Both the position numbers and the translations under genes were made by a program. A model generated the notes under the pieces. The model was not told the origin of the DNA. It searched no databases and worked only from the letters and a program-made list of their open reading frames with translations. 64,000 bases of DNA from Actinacidiphila yeochonensis CN732 (lineage in GTDB: Bacteria; Actinomycetota; Actinomycetes; Streptomycetales; Streptomycetaceae): contig NZ_JQNR01000005.1 in the NCBI RefSeq assembly GCF_000745345.1, positions 310,001 through 374,000 of the forward strand, in the 5' to 3' direction. Positions 56,845 to 64,000 of this stretch are shown here, piece by piece (positions within the stretch are counted from its first letter, which is position 1; each line of letters begins with the position of its first letter).

Positions 56845-57581
56845 CCCCGGACCAGGGCCGACGCGGAGGCGCAACAGCCTCGCGGGAGTGGCGCGGCTCT
56901 GGGAACGACGGCAAGGACGTTCTCCACACGGTGACCGACTTCTTCTGACAGCAGGAGCCATGACCAGAACCCCGCGCACCGCAGGCACGGCGACCGCCGC
57001 GCTTGTCGCGGCAGTCGCCCTCCTCGTCCTCACCAGCGGCTGCGCCGCCGTCCACCAGGGCGACGTCCAGCCCACCGACGTCGAGAAGAAGGGGCACGTC
57101 TTCGTCCAGCAGACCCTGGCCGCTATCCGACCCGTCACCGGAACGGCGAAGACCACGGTCTACGACCAGGGCTGGACCCAGTGCGCGACCGAGACACCAG
57201 GACAGCACCGCTTCGAGTACACCTTCTTTGTCGATGTCGCGGTACCGAAGTCGAAGTTGGGTTCCGTCGTGACCGCCGCCCGGGCGGACTTCGCACATCG
57301 TGGCTACACGAACGAGTACGTACCCGAACCAGCGACAGGTGCCGTGGCCGCTCCGCCCAAGAGTGAGTGGCGGATCAACGTCGGCGCCGGCGAGGGTGCG
57401 ACCGTCCTGCTCGGCGTGGACTCCGACTGCGTCTTCACCCGCCACGACCCCAAGACGGTGAAGTAGCCCCGGACCAGGGCCGACGCGGAGGCGCAACAGC
57501 CTCGCGGGAGTGGCGCGGCTCTGGGAACGACGGCAAGGACGTTCTCCACACGGTGACCGACTTCTTCTGACAGCAGGAGCC
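56845..57581 (+). repeat. Identical 115-bp spacers of the lipoprotein array
   Basis: The spacers at 56845-56959 and 57467-57581 are identical by eye over 115 bases. Each ends with a fossil of the upstream small gene (DGKDVLHTVTDFF and stop) followed by GCAGGAGCC and the next ATG. With the flanking gene ends, perfect or near-perfect identity extends well into both neighbours. Confidence 0.85.
56960..57466 (+). CDS. Tandem lipoprotein, copy 2
   Basis: A 168-residue paralogue of copy 1, exactly 622 bases downstream. The signal peptide, lipobox and first 45 residues are nearly identical, as are the last 15 (DSDCVFTRHDPKTVK). The middle (about 60-150: EYTFFVDVAVPKSKLGSVVT, YVPEPATGAVAAPPKSEWRI) has diverged strongly. 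The GCAGGAG ribosome binding site is retained from the repeat unit. The pattern of fixed ends and a variable centre suggests recombination homogenising the ends while the core adapts. Confidence 0.85.
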   Translation: MTRTPRTAGTATAALVAAVALLVLTSGCAAVHQGDVQPTDVEKKGHVFVQQTLAAIRPVTGTAKTTVYDQGWTQCATETPGQHRFEYTFFVDVAVPKSKLGSVVTAARADFAHRGYTNEYVPEPATGAVAAPPKSEWRINVGAGEGATVLLGVDSDCVFTRHDPKTVK

Positions 57582-58091
57582 ATGACCAGAACCCCGCGCA
57601 CCGCAGGCACGGCGGCCCCCGCGGCGCTTGCTGCGGCAGTCGCCCTCCTCGTCCTCACCAGCGGCTGCGCCGCCGTCCACCAGGGCGACGTCCAGCCCAC
57701 CGACGTCGAGAAGAAGGCGGACGCGCTCATCGAGCGGACCGTCGCCGCGCTTCGCCCCGTCACCGGGACGACGAAGGCGACGGTCTACGACCGGCGCTGG
57801 ACCCGGTGTTCGACGGAGACGCCCGGGCAGCACCGCTTCGACTACGTCTACGGCCTGTCGCTCGCGGTTCCGCAGGCGAAGGCCGCTGCCGTCATGCGAG
57901 CCGCCAACGCCTTCTTCGCCAAGCGCGGTTACAGGGTCGGCTACTCCGATGCCCCGGACAAGCGGACGAGCGCGGATCTGTCGAAGTCCCACGAGAGCAT
58001 CGGACTGGGTGTCCAGAACGCCGGTCATATCGCCGTGCTGTACGACTCCGACTGCGTCTTCACCCGCCACGACCCCAAGACGGTGAAGTAG
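57582..58091 (+). CDS. Tandem lipoprotein, copy 3
   Basis: A 169-residue paralogue, again 622 bases after copy 2. The signal peptide carries an extra residue (AAPAALAAAVALLVLTSGC). Conserved pieces are HQGDVQPTDVEKK, WTRCSTETPGQHRFDYVY and YDSDCVFTRHDPKTVK; the core (LSLAVPQAKAAAVMRAANAFF, SDAPDKRTSADLSKSHE) differs from both sisters. After its stop, the first 17 bases of the repeat spacer recur and then the sequence departs, marking the right edge of the array. Confidence 0.85.
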   Translation: MTRTPRTAGTAAPAALAAAVALLVLTSGCAAVHQGDVQPTDVEKKADALIERTVAALRPVTGTTKATVYDRRWTRCSTETPGQHRFDYVYGLSLAVPQAKAAAVMRAANAFFAKRGYRVGYSDAPDKRTSADLSKSHESIGLGVQNAGHIAVLYDSDCVFTRHDPKTVK

Positions 58092-58190
58092 CCCCGGACC
58101 AGGGCCGGCGCGGGCCGGGCGGTGCCGCTCCAGGCGTACCGCTCGGCCCGTTCGCACGCCGGCGGCGGTCGGGGAACCCGACCCGAAAGG

Positions 58191-58589
58191 TCACTGGTGG
58201 TGGGCGCTTTGGGCTTGCTCGACCTCGTCGAGGTGGGACTCGCCCCAGGCAAGGAGGGGTTGCAGTGCCCGCCTGAGCGATCGCCCGAGGTCGGTGAGTT
58301 CGTATTCGACGTGGGGAGGGACGACCGGATAGACGGTGCGGGTCAGGAGGCCGCTGGTCTCCAGCGAACGGAGGTGCTGGGTGAGCACCTTGGGGGTGAT
58401 GCCGACGACGGCTCGCTGCACCGCGCTGTAGCGGGCTCTCCCCTCGGACAGCGTGCACAGGATCGACAGCATCCACTTGTCGGCGACCAGGTCGAAGACC
58501 CGGCGGGTCGTGCAGCTCTGCTCCAGCCGCATCGGGGTGATACCGCCGGCGGCCTCGGCGACGCCTCGCGGCGAGGTGACACTATCCAT
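58191..58589 (-). CDS. HxlR-family winged-helix regulator
   Basis: A 132-residue HxlR regulator. CTTRRVFDLVADKWMLSILCTLSEG contains the sensing Cys typical of the family; RYSAVQRAVVGITPKVLTQHLRSLETSGLLTRTVYP is the winged helix; VEYELTDLGRSLRRAL follows. HxlR proteins usually respond to electrophiles or oxidants and control an adjacent gene. ATG 58589 (MDSVTSPRGVAEAAGG) lies inside a perfect 8-bp-arm palindrome, so autorepression is likely. Divergent from the DHA2 pump. Confidence 0.93.
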   Translation of the reverse strand: MDSVTSPRGVAEAAGGITPMRLEQSCTTRRVFDLVADKWMLSILCTLSEGRARYSAVQRAVVGITPKVLTQHLRSLETSGLLTRTVYPVVPPHVEYELTDLGRSLRRALQPLLAWGESHLDEVEQAQSAHHQ

Positions 58590-58598
58590 TTGGATAGT
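58581..58598. promoter_or_regulatory. Candidate HxlR operator overlapping the regulator start
   Basis: ACTATCCATTTGGATAGT: 8-base perfect arms around TT, in an AT-rich pocket. It spans the hxlR ATG and lies 57 bases before the pump GTG, so it can control both. Function is inferred from position and symmetry. Confidence 0.6.
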
Positions 58599-58654
58599 AT
58601 GGCACTTTATTGTGCATACTTCCTGGTCAGCGCAGTACTCCGGAGACTGGGTGT

Positions 58655-60061
58655 GTGACGACATCGGAATCTGTGGCCGCGCCCGTCCGCCGGACGGCGC
58701 ATGGCTCCGCGGCGGTACTGGCCATCCTGTGCACCGCTCAGGCCCTCGACATCATGAACCTCTCCTCGGTCAACATGGCGCTGCCCGCGATGGCGCGGGA
58801 CTGGGACGCCTCCCCCGAGCGGCTCTCCTGGGTGGTGTCGGCCTACTCCCTGGTGTTCGCCGGTTTCCTGATGGTGGCCGGGCGGGCCGCTGACCTGTAC
58901 GGGCGACGCCGGGCGCTGCTGTGCGGGATGGTGGTGTTCGCGGGTGCGTCCGCGGTGGTGTGGGCCTCCACCTCGCTGGTGCTCGCCGTGGTGGCCCGTG
59001 CGGTCCAGGGGGCCGGCGCGGCGGTGACGGTCTCGGCCGCGCTCGGGCTGATCGGCGCGCTGTGGGACGAGGAACCGGGGCGGTCACGGGCGCTGGGGGC
59101 GTTCGGTGCCATGGGCGGCGTGGGCCTCGCGTTCGGCCTGGTCGTCGGGGGTGCGCTGGCGGGGTCGGTCGGCTGGCGGGCGATGTTCGCCGTCAACGTC
59201 CTCGTGGTGGTCGCGCTCATCGCGGGAGTGCTCGCGCTGATACCGGCGGACGGCCGTCAGGACCAGTCGCGCGGACGGCTCGATCTCCCCGGTGCGGCGC
59301 TGGTGACCCTCGGTCTGCTGGCGCTCTCCTTCGCCTTGACCCGGCTGGGCGGGAACGCGGCCGATGGTCCTGGATGGGCGGTCGCAGCCGTGGCGGTGGC
59401 CCTCCTCGCCGGCTTCGCGCTCTGGCAGCGGCGGGCGGCCCAACCGCTGGTCCCACCGGCGGTGTGGAAGCGGCCGAACCTCTCCGCGGCCCTGGTGGTC
59501 GCCGTGTTCATGTACGCGGGATGGGTCGGGGTGAACTACCTCGCCGCGCTCCTGCTGCAGAACGTCCTCGGGTTCACTCCGCTCGCCACGGGCGTGGCCT
59601 TCCTGCCGCTGGCCGTCGGCGGCACCCTCCTGCCCCTGGCCGCGGGGCGCCTGGTCCCACGCGTGGGGGTGCGCCGGCTCATGCTGTTCGGGCTGGCCTG
59701 CTCCACGGTCGGCCTCGCGCTGTTCTCCCTGGTCGGCCCCGGAACGAACTACTGGGTTGTCATCCTGCCGATCCTGGTCGTCCTCATCGTCGGCCTCTCG
59801 CAGACCTTCGTGCCGGCGAACATCACCGCGCTGTCCGGTGCGGGACCCGAAGAGCAGGCACTGGCGGGCGCCATGTTCAACACCGCGCTCCAGATCGGGG
59901 GCGGCCTCGGCCTCGCGGTCCTCTCCACCGTCGCCGCCACGGCCGGTGGCGACGTGCTGGCCGGTTACCGGGCAGGCTTCCTCACCGCCGCGGGCATCTC
60001 GCTCGCGGCACTGCTCACCGTCCTGGCCGGCATCCGCGCCCCCCGCCGTCCGAACGGCTGA
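58655..60061 (+). CDS. DHA2-family MFS efflux transporter
   Basis: A 468-residue 14-helix major facilitator. Motifs are DIMNLSSVNMALPAMARDWDASPERLSWVV (split), AGRAADLYGRRRALLCGM (motif A) and AMGGVGLAFGLVVGGALAG (motif C). GTG 58655 (VTTSESVAAPVRRTAHG) follows CGGAG; an upstream ATG at 58610 lies too close to the operator. It is regulated by the divergent HxlR. It is a second DHA2 pump within 5 kb, unrelated in detail to the first. Confidence 0.92.
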   Translation: MTTSESVAAPVRRTAHGSAAVLAILCTAQALDIMNLSSVNMALPAMARDWDASPERLSWVVSAYSLVFAGFLMVAGRAADLYGRRRALLCGMVVFAGASAVVWASTSLVLAVVARAVQGAGAAVTVSAALGLIGALWDEEPGRSRALGAFGAMGGVGLAFGLVVGGALAGSVGWRAMFAVNVLVVVALIAGVLALIPADGRQDQSRGRLDLPGAALVTLGLLALSFALTRLGGNAADGPGWAVAAVAVALLAGFALWQRRAAQPLVPPAVWKRPNLSAALVVAVFMYAGWVGVNYLAALLLQNVLGFTPLATGVAFLPLAVGGTLLPLAAGRLVPRVGVRRLMLFGLACSTVGLALFSLVGPGTNYWVVILPILVVLIVGLSQTFVPANITALSGAGPEEQALAGAMFNTALQIGGGLGLAVLSTVAATAGGDVLAGYRAGFLTAAGISLAALLTVLAGIRAPRRPNG

Positions 60062-60174
60062 CCACCGCCACCACCGGCCGAACGGCCGACCACCGCCACC
60101 ACCGGATGCCCGGCTGACCACCGCCGCCGCCGCCGGATGCCCGGCGGCGTCACCAACGCCACGGCCTCGTACGG

Positions 60175-61002
60175 CTATCGGCCGCCGAAGAGAGCGGCCG
60201 GTTCCACGGGACGGGCCGGGGTCCCGGGGGCGCGGGTCCCGGGGGCGGGGGTCCCGGGGGCGGTGGCGTCCGTGAACCACTCGTACCCGAGGACCAGGCC
60301 GAAGACCGGTGCCGGCAGGCGCAGGAGCAGGCGCAGCAGGGGGGCCAGCCGACCGGTGCCGCGCACCTGGGAACGGTGGGCGGCGAGGGCGGCCTGCTTC
60401 TGGCGGGCGTACCGCCGGACGTCGACCCGGTGGGTGATCGCCGCCCGGGGGCTGTACGCGTCGGGTGCGACGGCGTCGTGGCGGATCGGCAGCCGCAGCC
60501 GGTCGATCAGGCGCAGCACGCGGACGACCAGGTCGCGGGGCATCGTCGCCTCCAGCACCGTGTCGACGCCGCCGAGTTCGGCGGCCCGGCGGCCCACCTG
60601 GTGGACGCGGAGGTGGTCGCGGTGTCCGTAGCCGCCGTTGGCGTCGTAGCTGAGCAGCGCCCGGGGCCGTTCCTCCCGGAGGATGCCGGCCAGCCGCTGG
60701 GCCGCCTCCTCGACGTCGGCCCGGGCGAAGCGGACCCGGTCGGCCGGGTCGGGGGGGACGTCCGGGCCGTTGCCGCTGTCCGCGTACCCCAGGTGGACCA
60801 CCCGGGCCACGCCGAGGACGGCCGCGCTCGCGTGCAGTTCGGCCATGCGCGCCGACCCGGCCGCCGGGACCTCACCCACCACTCCGTCGGTGGCCACGAC
60901 GACGACCACCCGGTGTCCCTCGGCGGCGGCGCGGGCGAGGGTGCCGCCCGTCATCAGCACCTCGTCGTCCGGATGGGCGTGGAACGCCACAACAGTCGCC
61001 AT
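60175..61002 (-). CDS. PIG-L family zinc deacetylase
   Basis: A 275-residue LmbE/PIG-L deacetylase, the family of MshB and Mca in mycothiol metabolism. The zinc motif AHPDDE is at residues 9-14 (VVAFHAHPDDEVLMTGG); the distal His sits in YGHRDHLRVHQVG. Conserved VVVVVATDGVVGEV and LLSYDANGGYGHRDH are present. The substrate is probably an N-acetyl sugar conjugate. The C-terminus is a PGTPAPGTRAPGTPA repeat. The 113 bases before it hold ACCACCGCCACCACCGG repeats. ATG 61002 follows CAGGATGG. Confidence 0.92.
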   Translation of the reverse strand: MATVVAFHAHPDDEVLMTGGTLARAAAEGHRVVVVVATDGVVGEVPAAGSARMAELHASAAVLGVARVVHLGYADSGNGPDVPPDPADRVRFARADVEEAAQRLAGILREERPRALLSYDANGGYGHRDHLRVHQVGRRAAELGGVDTVLEATMPRDLVVRVLRLIDRLRLPIRHDAVAPDAYSPRAAITHRVDVRRYARQKQAALAAHRSQVRGTGRLAPLLRLLLRLPAPVFGLVLGYEWFTDATAPGTPAPGTRAPGTPARPVEPAALFGGR

Positions 61003-61049
61003 GGCGGCCCATCCTGCCGCACCGAGGAGGCCCGGGGCCGCCGCGCACC

Positions 61050-61505
61050 CTAACGGGTGTACCAACCGCCCAGGCGTCCGACGAGTCCCCTGGCCCCGCC
61101 CACCGCGCGCCGCCGCGCCTGGACCTTCGACTCCCACGTCAGGAGCCGCGCGGGGCTCTGCCATGCCTGCCCTGCCAGCGCGTTGATCCTGGCCTCGACC
61201 TCGCGCAGGTGCTCGCCTATCCGCTGGATCGCCAGGTTGCTGCCGCGTACCCAGAGCACGGCGAGCGCGATCGTCAGGACGGAGACGTAGAGGTTCGGCG
61301 ACCGGTAGGTCAGGCGGTTCGACGCGGCCAGCAGAGCCGAGATGACGCCGGCCAGCCCGATCATCTGCATGCGCGCGGCGACCCGCTGGGTGATCTCCTC
61401 GCGTAACGCGCGGTACTCCTCGAACAGCGCGCCGATCTCCTCGTCCACCCTGCGCTCGGGAGGGCGCGGCTCGGACGTCGGGCTCACGGATTCCTCTGGC
61501 AGCAT
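61050..61505 (-). CDS. Small two-helix membrane protein
   Basis: A 151-residue protein with two predicted helices (MQMIGLAGVISALLAASNRL and LYVSVLTIALAVLWVRGSNL), preceded by a charged helical region EEIGALFEEYRALREEITQR and followed by a basic amphipathic tail. The shape resembles small channel- or sensor-type proteins, but no named family is certain. It ends 47 bases upstream of the PIG-L start, so the two may be co-transcribed. Confidence 0.7.
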   Translation of the reverse strand: MLPEESVSPTSEPRPPERRVDEEIGALFEEYRALREEITQRVAARMQMIGLAGVISALLAASNRLTYRSPNLYVSVLTIALAVLWVRGSNLAIQRIGEHLREVEARINALAGQAWQSPARLLTWESKVQARRRAVGGARGLVGRLGGWYTR

Positions 61506-61731
61506 GTGCCCCCCTGCGTCGCTTCCGCACCCTGCGGTCGGCGGACGACCCGATGCCTACCCCTGGGACCTCGCCGCCATACGGACGAAGGGCGGCTTCG
61601 GCCCGCCGCACAGCACGGCACCCGCTCCCGCGTCGGCAAACGGGAGCCCCCCGAACGCGTACGCCGCCGCTCTCCACCGGAACCGCCACCACCGCCGGTC
61701 CGAGGCGGGCACGGAGGCTCGGGCCCCGGGG

Positions 61732-64000
61732 TCAGAAGCCGCGGGTGCGCTTCGCGCCGCGGCGCGGGATCGCGGTGCCCGGGGTGCGCAGCGCCAGGCG
61801 GGCGATCTCGTTGCCGAGGTTCACGCCGATGGCCAGCGCGAGGGCCAGCGCCGCGGCCTTGGTCAGCTGGGTCAGGGCGGCCTGCGGATGGTGCTGGGTG
61901 AGGGCGAGCAGCCCGAAGTACGTCGCGGAGCCCGGCAGCAGCGGCGCGATCGCCGCCGTCACGTACGGCAGCACCGACACGTAGCGGTAGCGGGCCATCA
62001 GCTGGCCGAAGAGGCCGACCAGGCCCGCCGCCGCGGCCGTCGCCGCGACCTGGTTGCCGCCCGCCCTCTGGTGCAGCACCCCGAAGACGGTCCAGGCCAC
62101 GCCGCCGTTGAGGGTGGCCGCCAGCAGCACCCCGCGCTCGCACTGGAGCAGGACCGCGAAGGCGAGCGTGAGCACCATCGCCGCCGGCAGCTGCACCCAC
62201 GGCCGGTCGTAGGAGCGCAGCGCCTGGTCCGGGTTGAGGTCGACGCCGAGGGTGACCCCGCAGTACAGCACCAGCGTCACCCCGACGACGATGCCGACGA
62301 TCAGGTAGACGACCTCCAGCAGGCGCGCCGCGGCCGTGATGTAGAAGGCGGTCAGGCCGTCCTGGACGGCCGCCACCAGGGCGCGGCCGGGCAGCAGGGC
62401 GAAGAGGCCACCGGTGATCACCGCCGAGGACTGGAGCCCGGTGGCGCCCGGAATCCAGTGGCCGTAGTGGTCCACGAGGACGCCCATCGCGGCCGCCGGC
62501 ATCGCGGCCACCGCGAACTGGTAGAACTCCGGCAGCCCGCGCCCGGCCAGCAGCCACGCCAGCCGGTCGCCGAGCATCGCGGCCACCGCGGCGCCGGCGA
62601 AGATCACCGGACCGCCGCCGACCAGCACGCTCGCCGCGCCGGCGAGCAGCCCGGCCGCGCCGGTGAGCACCCACGTGCCGTACGGGTGCCGGTTGCGGCG
62701 GATGGCGGCGAGCGCGCCGTACGCCTCCTCCAGGGTGACCTCGTGCGCGGTGATCCCGTCCACGAGGTGGAAGACCGCGGCCAGCCGGGTGTAGTCGGTG
62801 CCGCGGCGCCGCACCGTGCGGCTCATGGTGAGCGGCGGCTCGGTGAGCGAGGGCTGGTGGGAGATGCCGAGCAGCGTGAAGGTGACGGTGGGCTCGACCC
62901 GGGCGAGCCCGAAGGCGAAGGCGACGCCGAACATGGCCGCCTCCACGTCCTCCGCGCCCTCCCCGCCGGCCAGCAGCAGTTCGCCGATGCGCAGCGTCAG
63001 GTCGAGGACGCGGGGTACGGAGCCGGCGCCGCGCTCGACCTGCGGCTCGGGCCGCTCGGTGGACGGCATCCGCAGCATCGCGCGCATCCGGTCCGGCCAG
63101 AGGGCGCCCTCGGGCGGCAGCAGTACCGGTATCCCGCCGGGCGGGGTGAACGCGCTGCCGCCCGGAGCCGGGACCCCTGGCGGGGTGCCCCCGGGAGGGC
63201 CGAACGCGCTGCCGCCGCCGGGCGGCGCGAAGGCGCTGCCCGGCTGGGGGGTCGGCTGAGAGCTCGGCTGAGGGCTCCCGGCGGGAGCGGACGGGGCGCT
63301 CCCCGGGAGGCCCAGCCCGCTCCCCGGAAGGCTCGACGAGCCGCTCGGGCCGCTTCCGGCGCCGGAGCCCGCCCCGGGACCAGGCCCGGAACCGGCCCCG
63401 GTACCGGCGCCCGAACCGCCATCCGGACCGGCGCCCGAACCGGAGCCGGAGCCCGTGCCCGAAGCGGCCCGAGGCCCACCCGGCTGGGTGCCGCCGTCCG
63501 GTGTGCCGCCCTCGGGAGTGCCGTCGCCGGAGCCCTCGGACGGCTGGTCGCCACCGTCGCCGTCGCCGTAGACGTCGCCGTACGCGTCGTCGTCCGGCTT
63601 GGCGTCGTCCGGCGTGTCGTCCGACCGCTCCTCGCCGTACCCGCCGTCGTACGCGCCGTCGTCCGTCATGCCGCCGTCATCCGGACCGGAGCCCGAACCG
63701 GAGCCGGAGCCCGTGCCCGAAGCGGCCCGAGGCCCACCCGGCTGGGTGCCGCCGTCCGGTGTGCCGCCCTCGGGAGTGCCGTCGCCGGAGCCCTCGGACG
63801 GCTGGTCGCCACCGTCGCCGTCGCCGTAGACGTCGCCGTACGCGTCGTCGTCCGGCTTGGCGTCGTCCGGCGTGTCGTCCGACCGCTCCTCGCCGTACCC
63901 GCCGTCGTACGCGCCGTCGTCCGTCATGCCGCCGTCATCCGGCGTGCCGCCGTCGTCATCCGGCGTACCGCCGTCATCCGGCATGCCGCCGTCCCGCCCG
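61732..64000 (-). CDS. ThrE-type threonine/serine exporter with a repetitive N-terminus (truncated by window)
   Basis: The C-terminal about 420 residues are a ThrE pair of domains: first the hydrolase-like ThrE half (LRIGELLLAGGEGAEDVEAAMFGVAFAFGL, VTFTLLGISHQPSLTEPP), then about ten membrane helices including LTGAAGLLAGAASVLVGGG and MLTLAFAVLLQCERGVLLAA-like segments. ThrE exports threonine and serine. The N-terminus is a long disordered tract of Asp/Gly/Ser/Pro repeats encoded by a perfect 258-bp duplication. The frame is open to the window edge, so ATG 63984 is probably not the true start. Confidence 0.82.
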   Translation of the reverse strand, partial: GRDGGMPDDGGTPDDDGGTPDDGGMTDDGAYDGGYGEERSDDTPDDAKPDDDAYGDVYGDGDGGDQPSEGSGDGTPEGGTPDGGTQPGGPRAASGTGSGSGSGSGPDDGGMTDDGAYDGGYGEERSDDTPDDAKPDDDAYGDVYGDGDGGDQPSEGSGDGTPEGGTPDGGTQPGGPRAASGTGSGSGSGAGPDGGSGAGTGAGSGPGPGAGSGAGSGPSGSSSLPGSGLGLPGSAPSAPAGSPQPSSQPTPQPGSAFAPPGGGSAFGPPGGTPPGVPAPGGSAFTPPGGIPVLLPPEGALWPDRMRAMLRMPSTERPEPQVERGAGSVPRVLDLTLRIGELLLAGGEGAEDVEAAMFGVAFAFGLARVEPTVTFTLLGISHQPSLTEPPLTMSRTVRRRGTDYTRLAAVFHLVDGITAHEVTLEEAYGALAAIRRNRHPYGTWVLTGAAGLLAGAASVLVGGGPVIFAGAAVAAMLGDRLAWLLAGRGLPEFYQFAVAAMPAAAMGVLVDHYGHWIPGATGLQSSAVITGGLFALLPGRALVAAVQDGLTAFYITAAARLLEVVYLIVGIVVGVTLVLYCGVTLGVDLNPDQALRSYDRPWVQLPAAMVLTLAFAVLLQCERGVLLAATLNGGVAWTVFGVLHQRAGGNQVAATAAAAGLVGLFGQLMARYRYVSVLPYVTAAIAPLLPGSATYFGLLALTQHHPQAALTQLTKAAALALALAIGVNLGNEIARLALRTPGTAIPRRGAKRTRGF
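63427..63942. repeat. 258-bp tandem duplication in the exporter gene
   Basis: Two copies with a 258-base period (86 codons, frame preserved): for example GTAGACGTCG at 63568 and 63826. The copies appear identical or nearly so. Each encodes DDGAYDGGYGEERSDDTPDD and then a Gly/Thr/Ser-rich segment. Confidence 0.88.

Noticed and set aside
56745..56948. Short frames ending in DGKDVLHTVTDFF between the lipoproteins (also 57367-57570)
   Set aside because: Only the last 13 codons resemble the upstream small gene; the rest is an out-of-frame reading of the lipoprotein end. Treated as gene fossils.

Overview
The window is chromosomal DNA from a very high-GC actinobacterium. GTG starts, GGAG-type ribosome binding sites, 4-base GTGA/ATGA gene overlaps and lineage-typical families (XRE-DUF5753 with DUF397, DUF3263, DUF3180, DUF4031, DUF2342 protease, stand-alone maltokinase cap) all point to Streptomyces or a close relative such as Kitasatospora. 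I see no rRNA, tRNA, CRISPR array, insertion sequence or phage gene. Almost everything is core metabolism, with a more accessory stretch at about 51.6-60 kb.

Layout. 0-9 kb: 3' end of a HelD-type RNA polymerase-recycling ATPase, CutC, an HD phosphohydrolase, glutathione peroxidase, MurQ with its MurR/RpiR regulator, a wrecked divergent TetR/NTF2 pair, and DUF4031. 9-15 kb: a YihY/BrkB membrane protein, a stand-alone groEL under a CIRCE operator, a cold-shock protein, and a MoaD/CysO-like carrier overlapping threonine synthase. 15-19.7 kb: osmolyte genes (glucosyl-3-phosphoglycerate synthase, trehalose-6-P synthase and phosphatase) and a frameshifted DUF3263 gene. 19.7-25.7 kb: an amino-sugar block (sugar-binding lipoprotein diverging from nagK-nagA, a PfkB kinase, a CBM-tipped surface protein). 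26-29.4 kb: a MidA/NDUFAF7-family methyltransferase, an epimerase and a lone NuoD. 29.5-34.4 kb: a coiled-coil membrane protein, XRE/DUF397, a PhyH oxygenase, rhodanese and cysteine dioxygenase. 34.7-50.8 kb: the folate/cell-division block on the minus strand (DUF3180, folK, folB, an NTF2 protein, folP, an MprF-like protein, folE, ftsH, hpt, tilS, zinc protease, PBP4) ending with divergent ppa. 50.9-64 kb: a maltokinase cap, DUF397/XRE, a DHA2 pump with TetR, three tandem lipoproteins, HxlR with a DHA2 pump, a PIG-L deacetylase, and a ThrE-type exporter cut by the window edge.

How the genes fit together. Cell-wall sugar recycling recurs: MurQ handles MurNAc-6-P, NagK/NagA handle GlcNAc, and DasR-like operators lie in the nag divergent promoter and, unexpectedly, across the cutC start codon. 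The folate genes overlap by 4 bases and look translationally coupled. NuoD lies near a relative of the enzyme that methylates NuoD's mitochondrial counterpart. Three genes (TetR, DUF3263, PBP4) carry single-base frameshifts in short G/C runs, so either some are true pseudogenes or the assembly has indels. The least explained locus is 55.8-58.1 kb: three paralogous lipoproteins with a 622-bp period, separated by identical spacers that keep the tail of a lost upstream gene.
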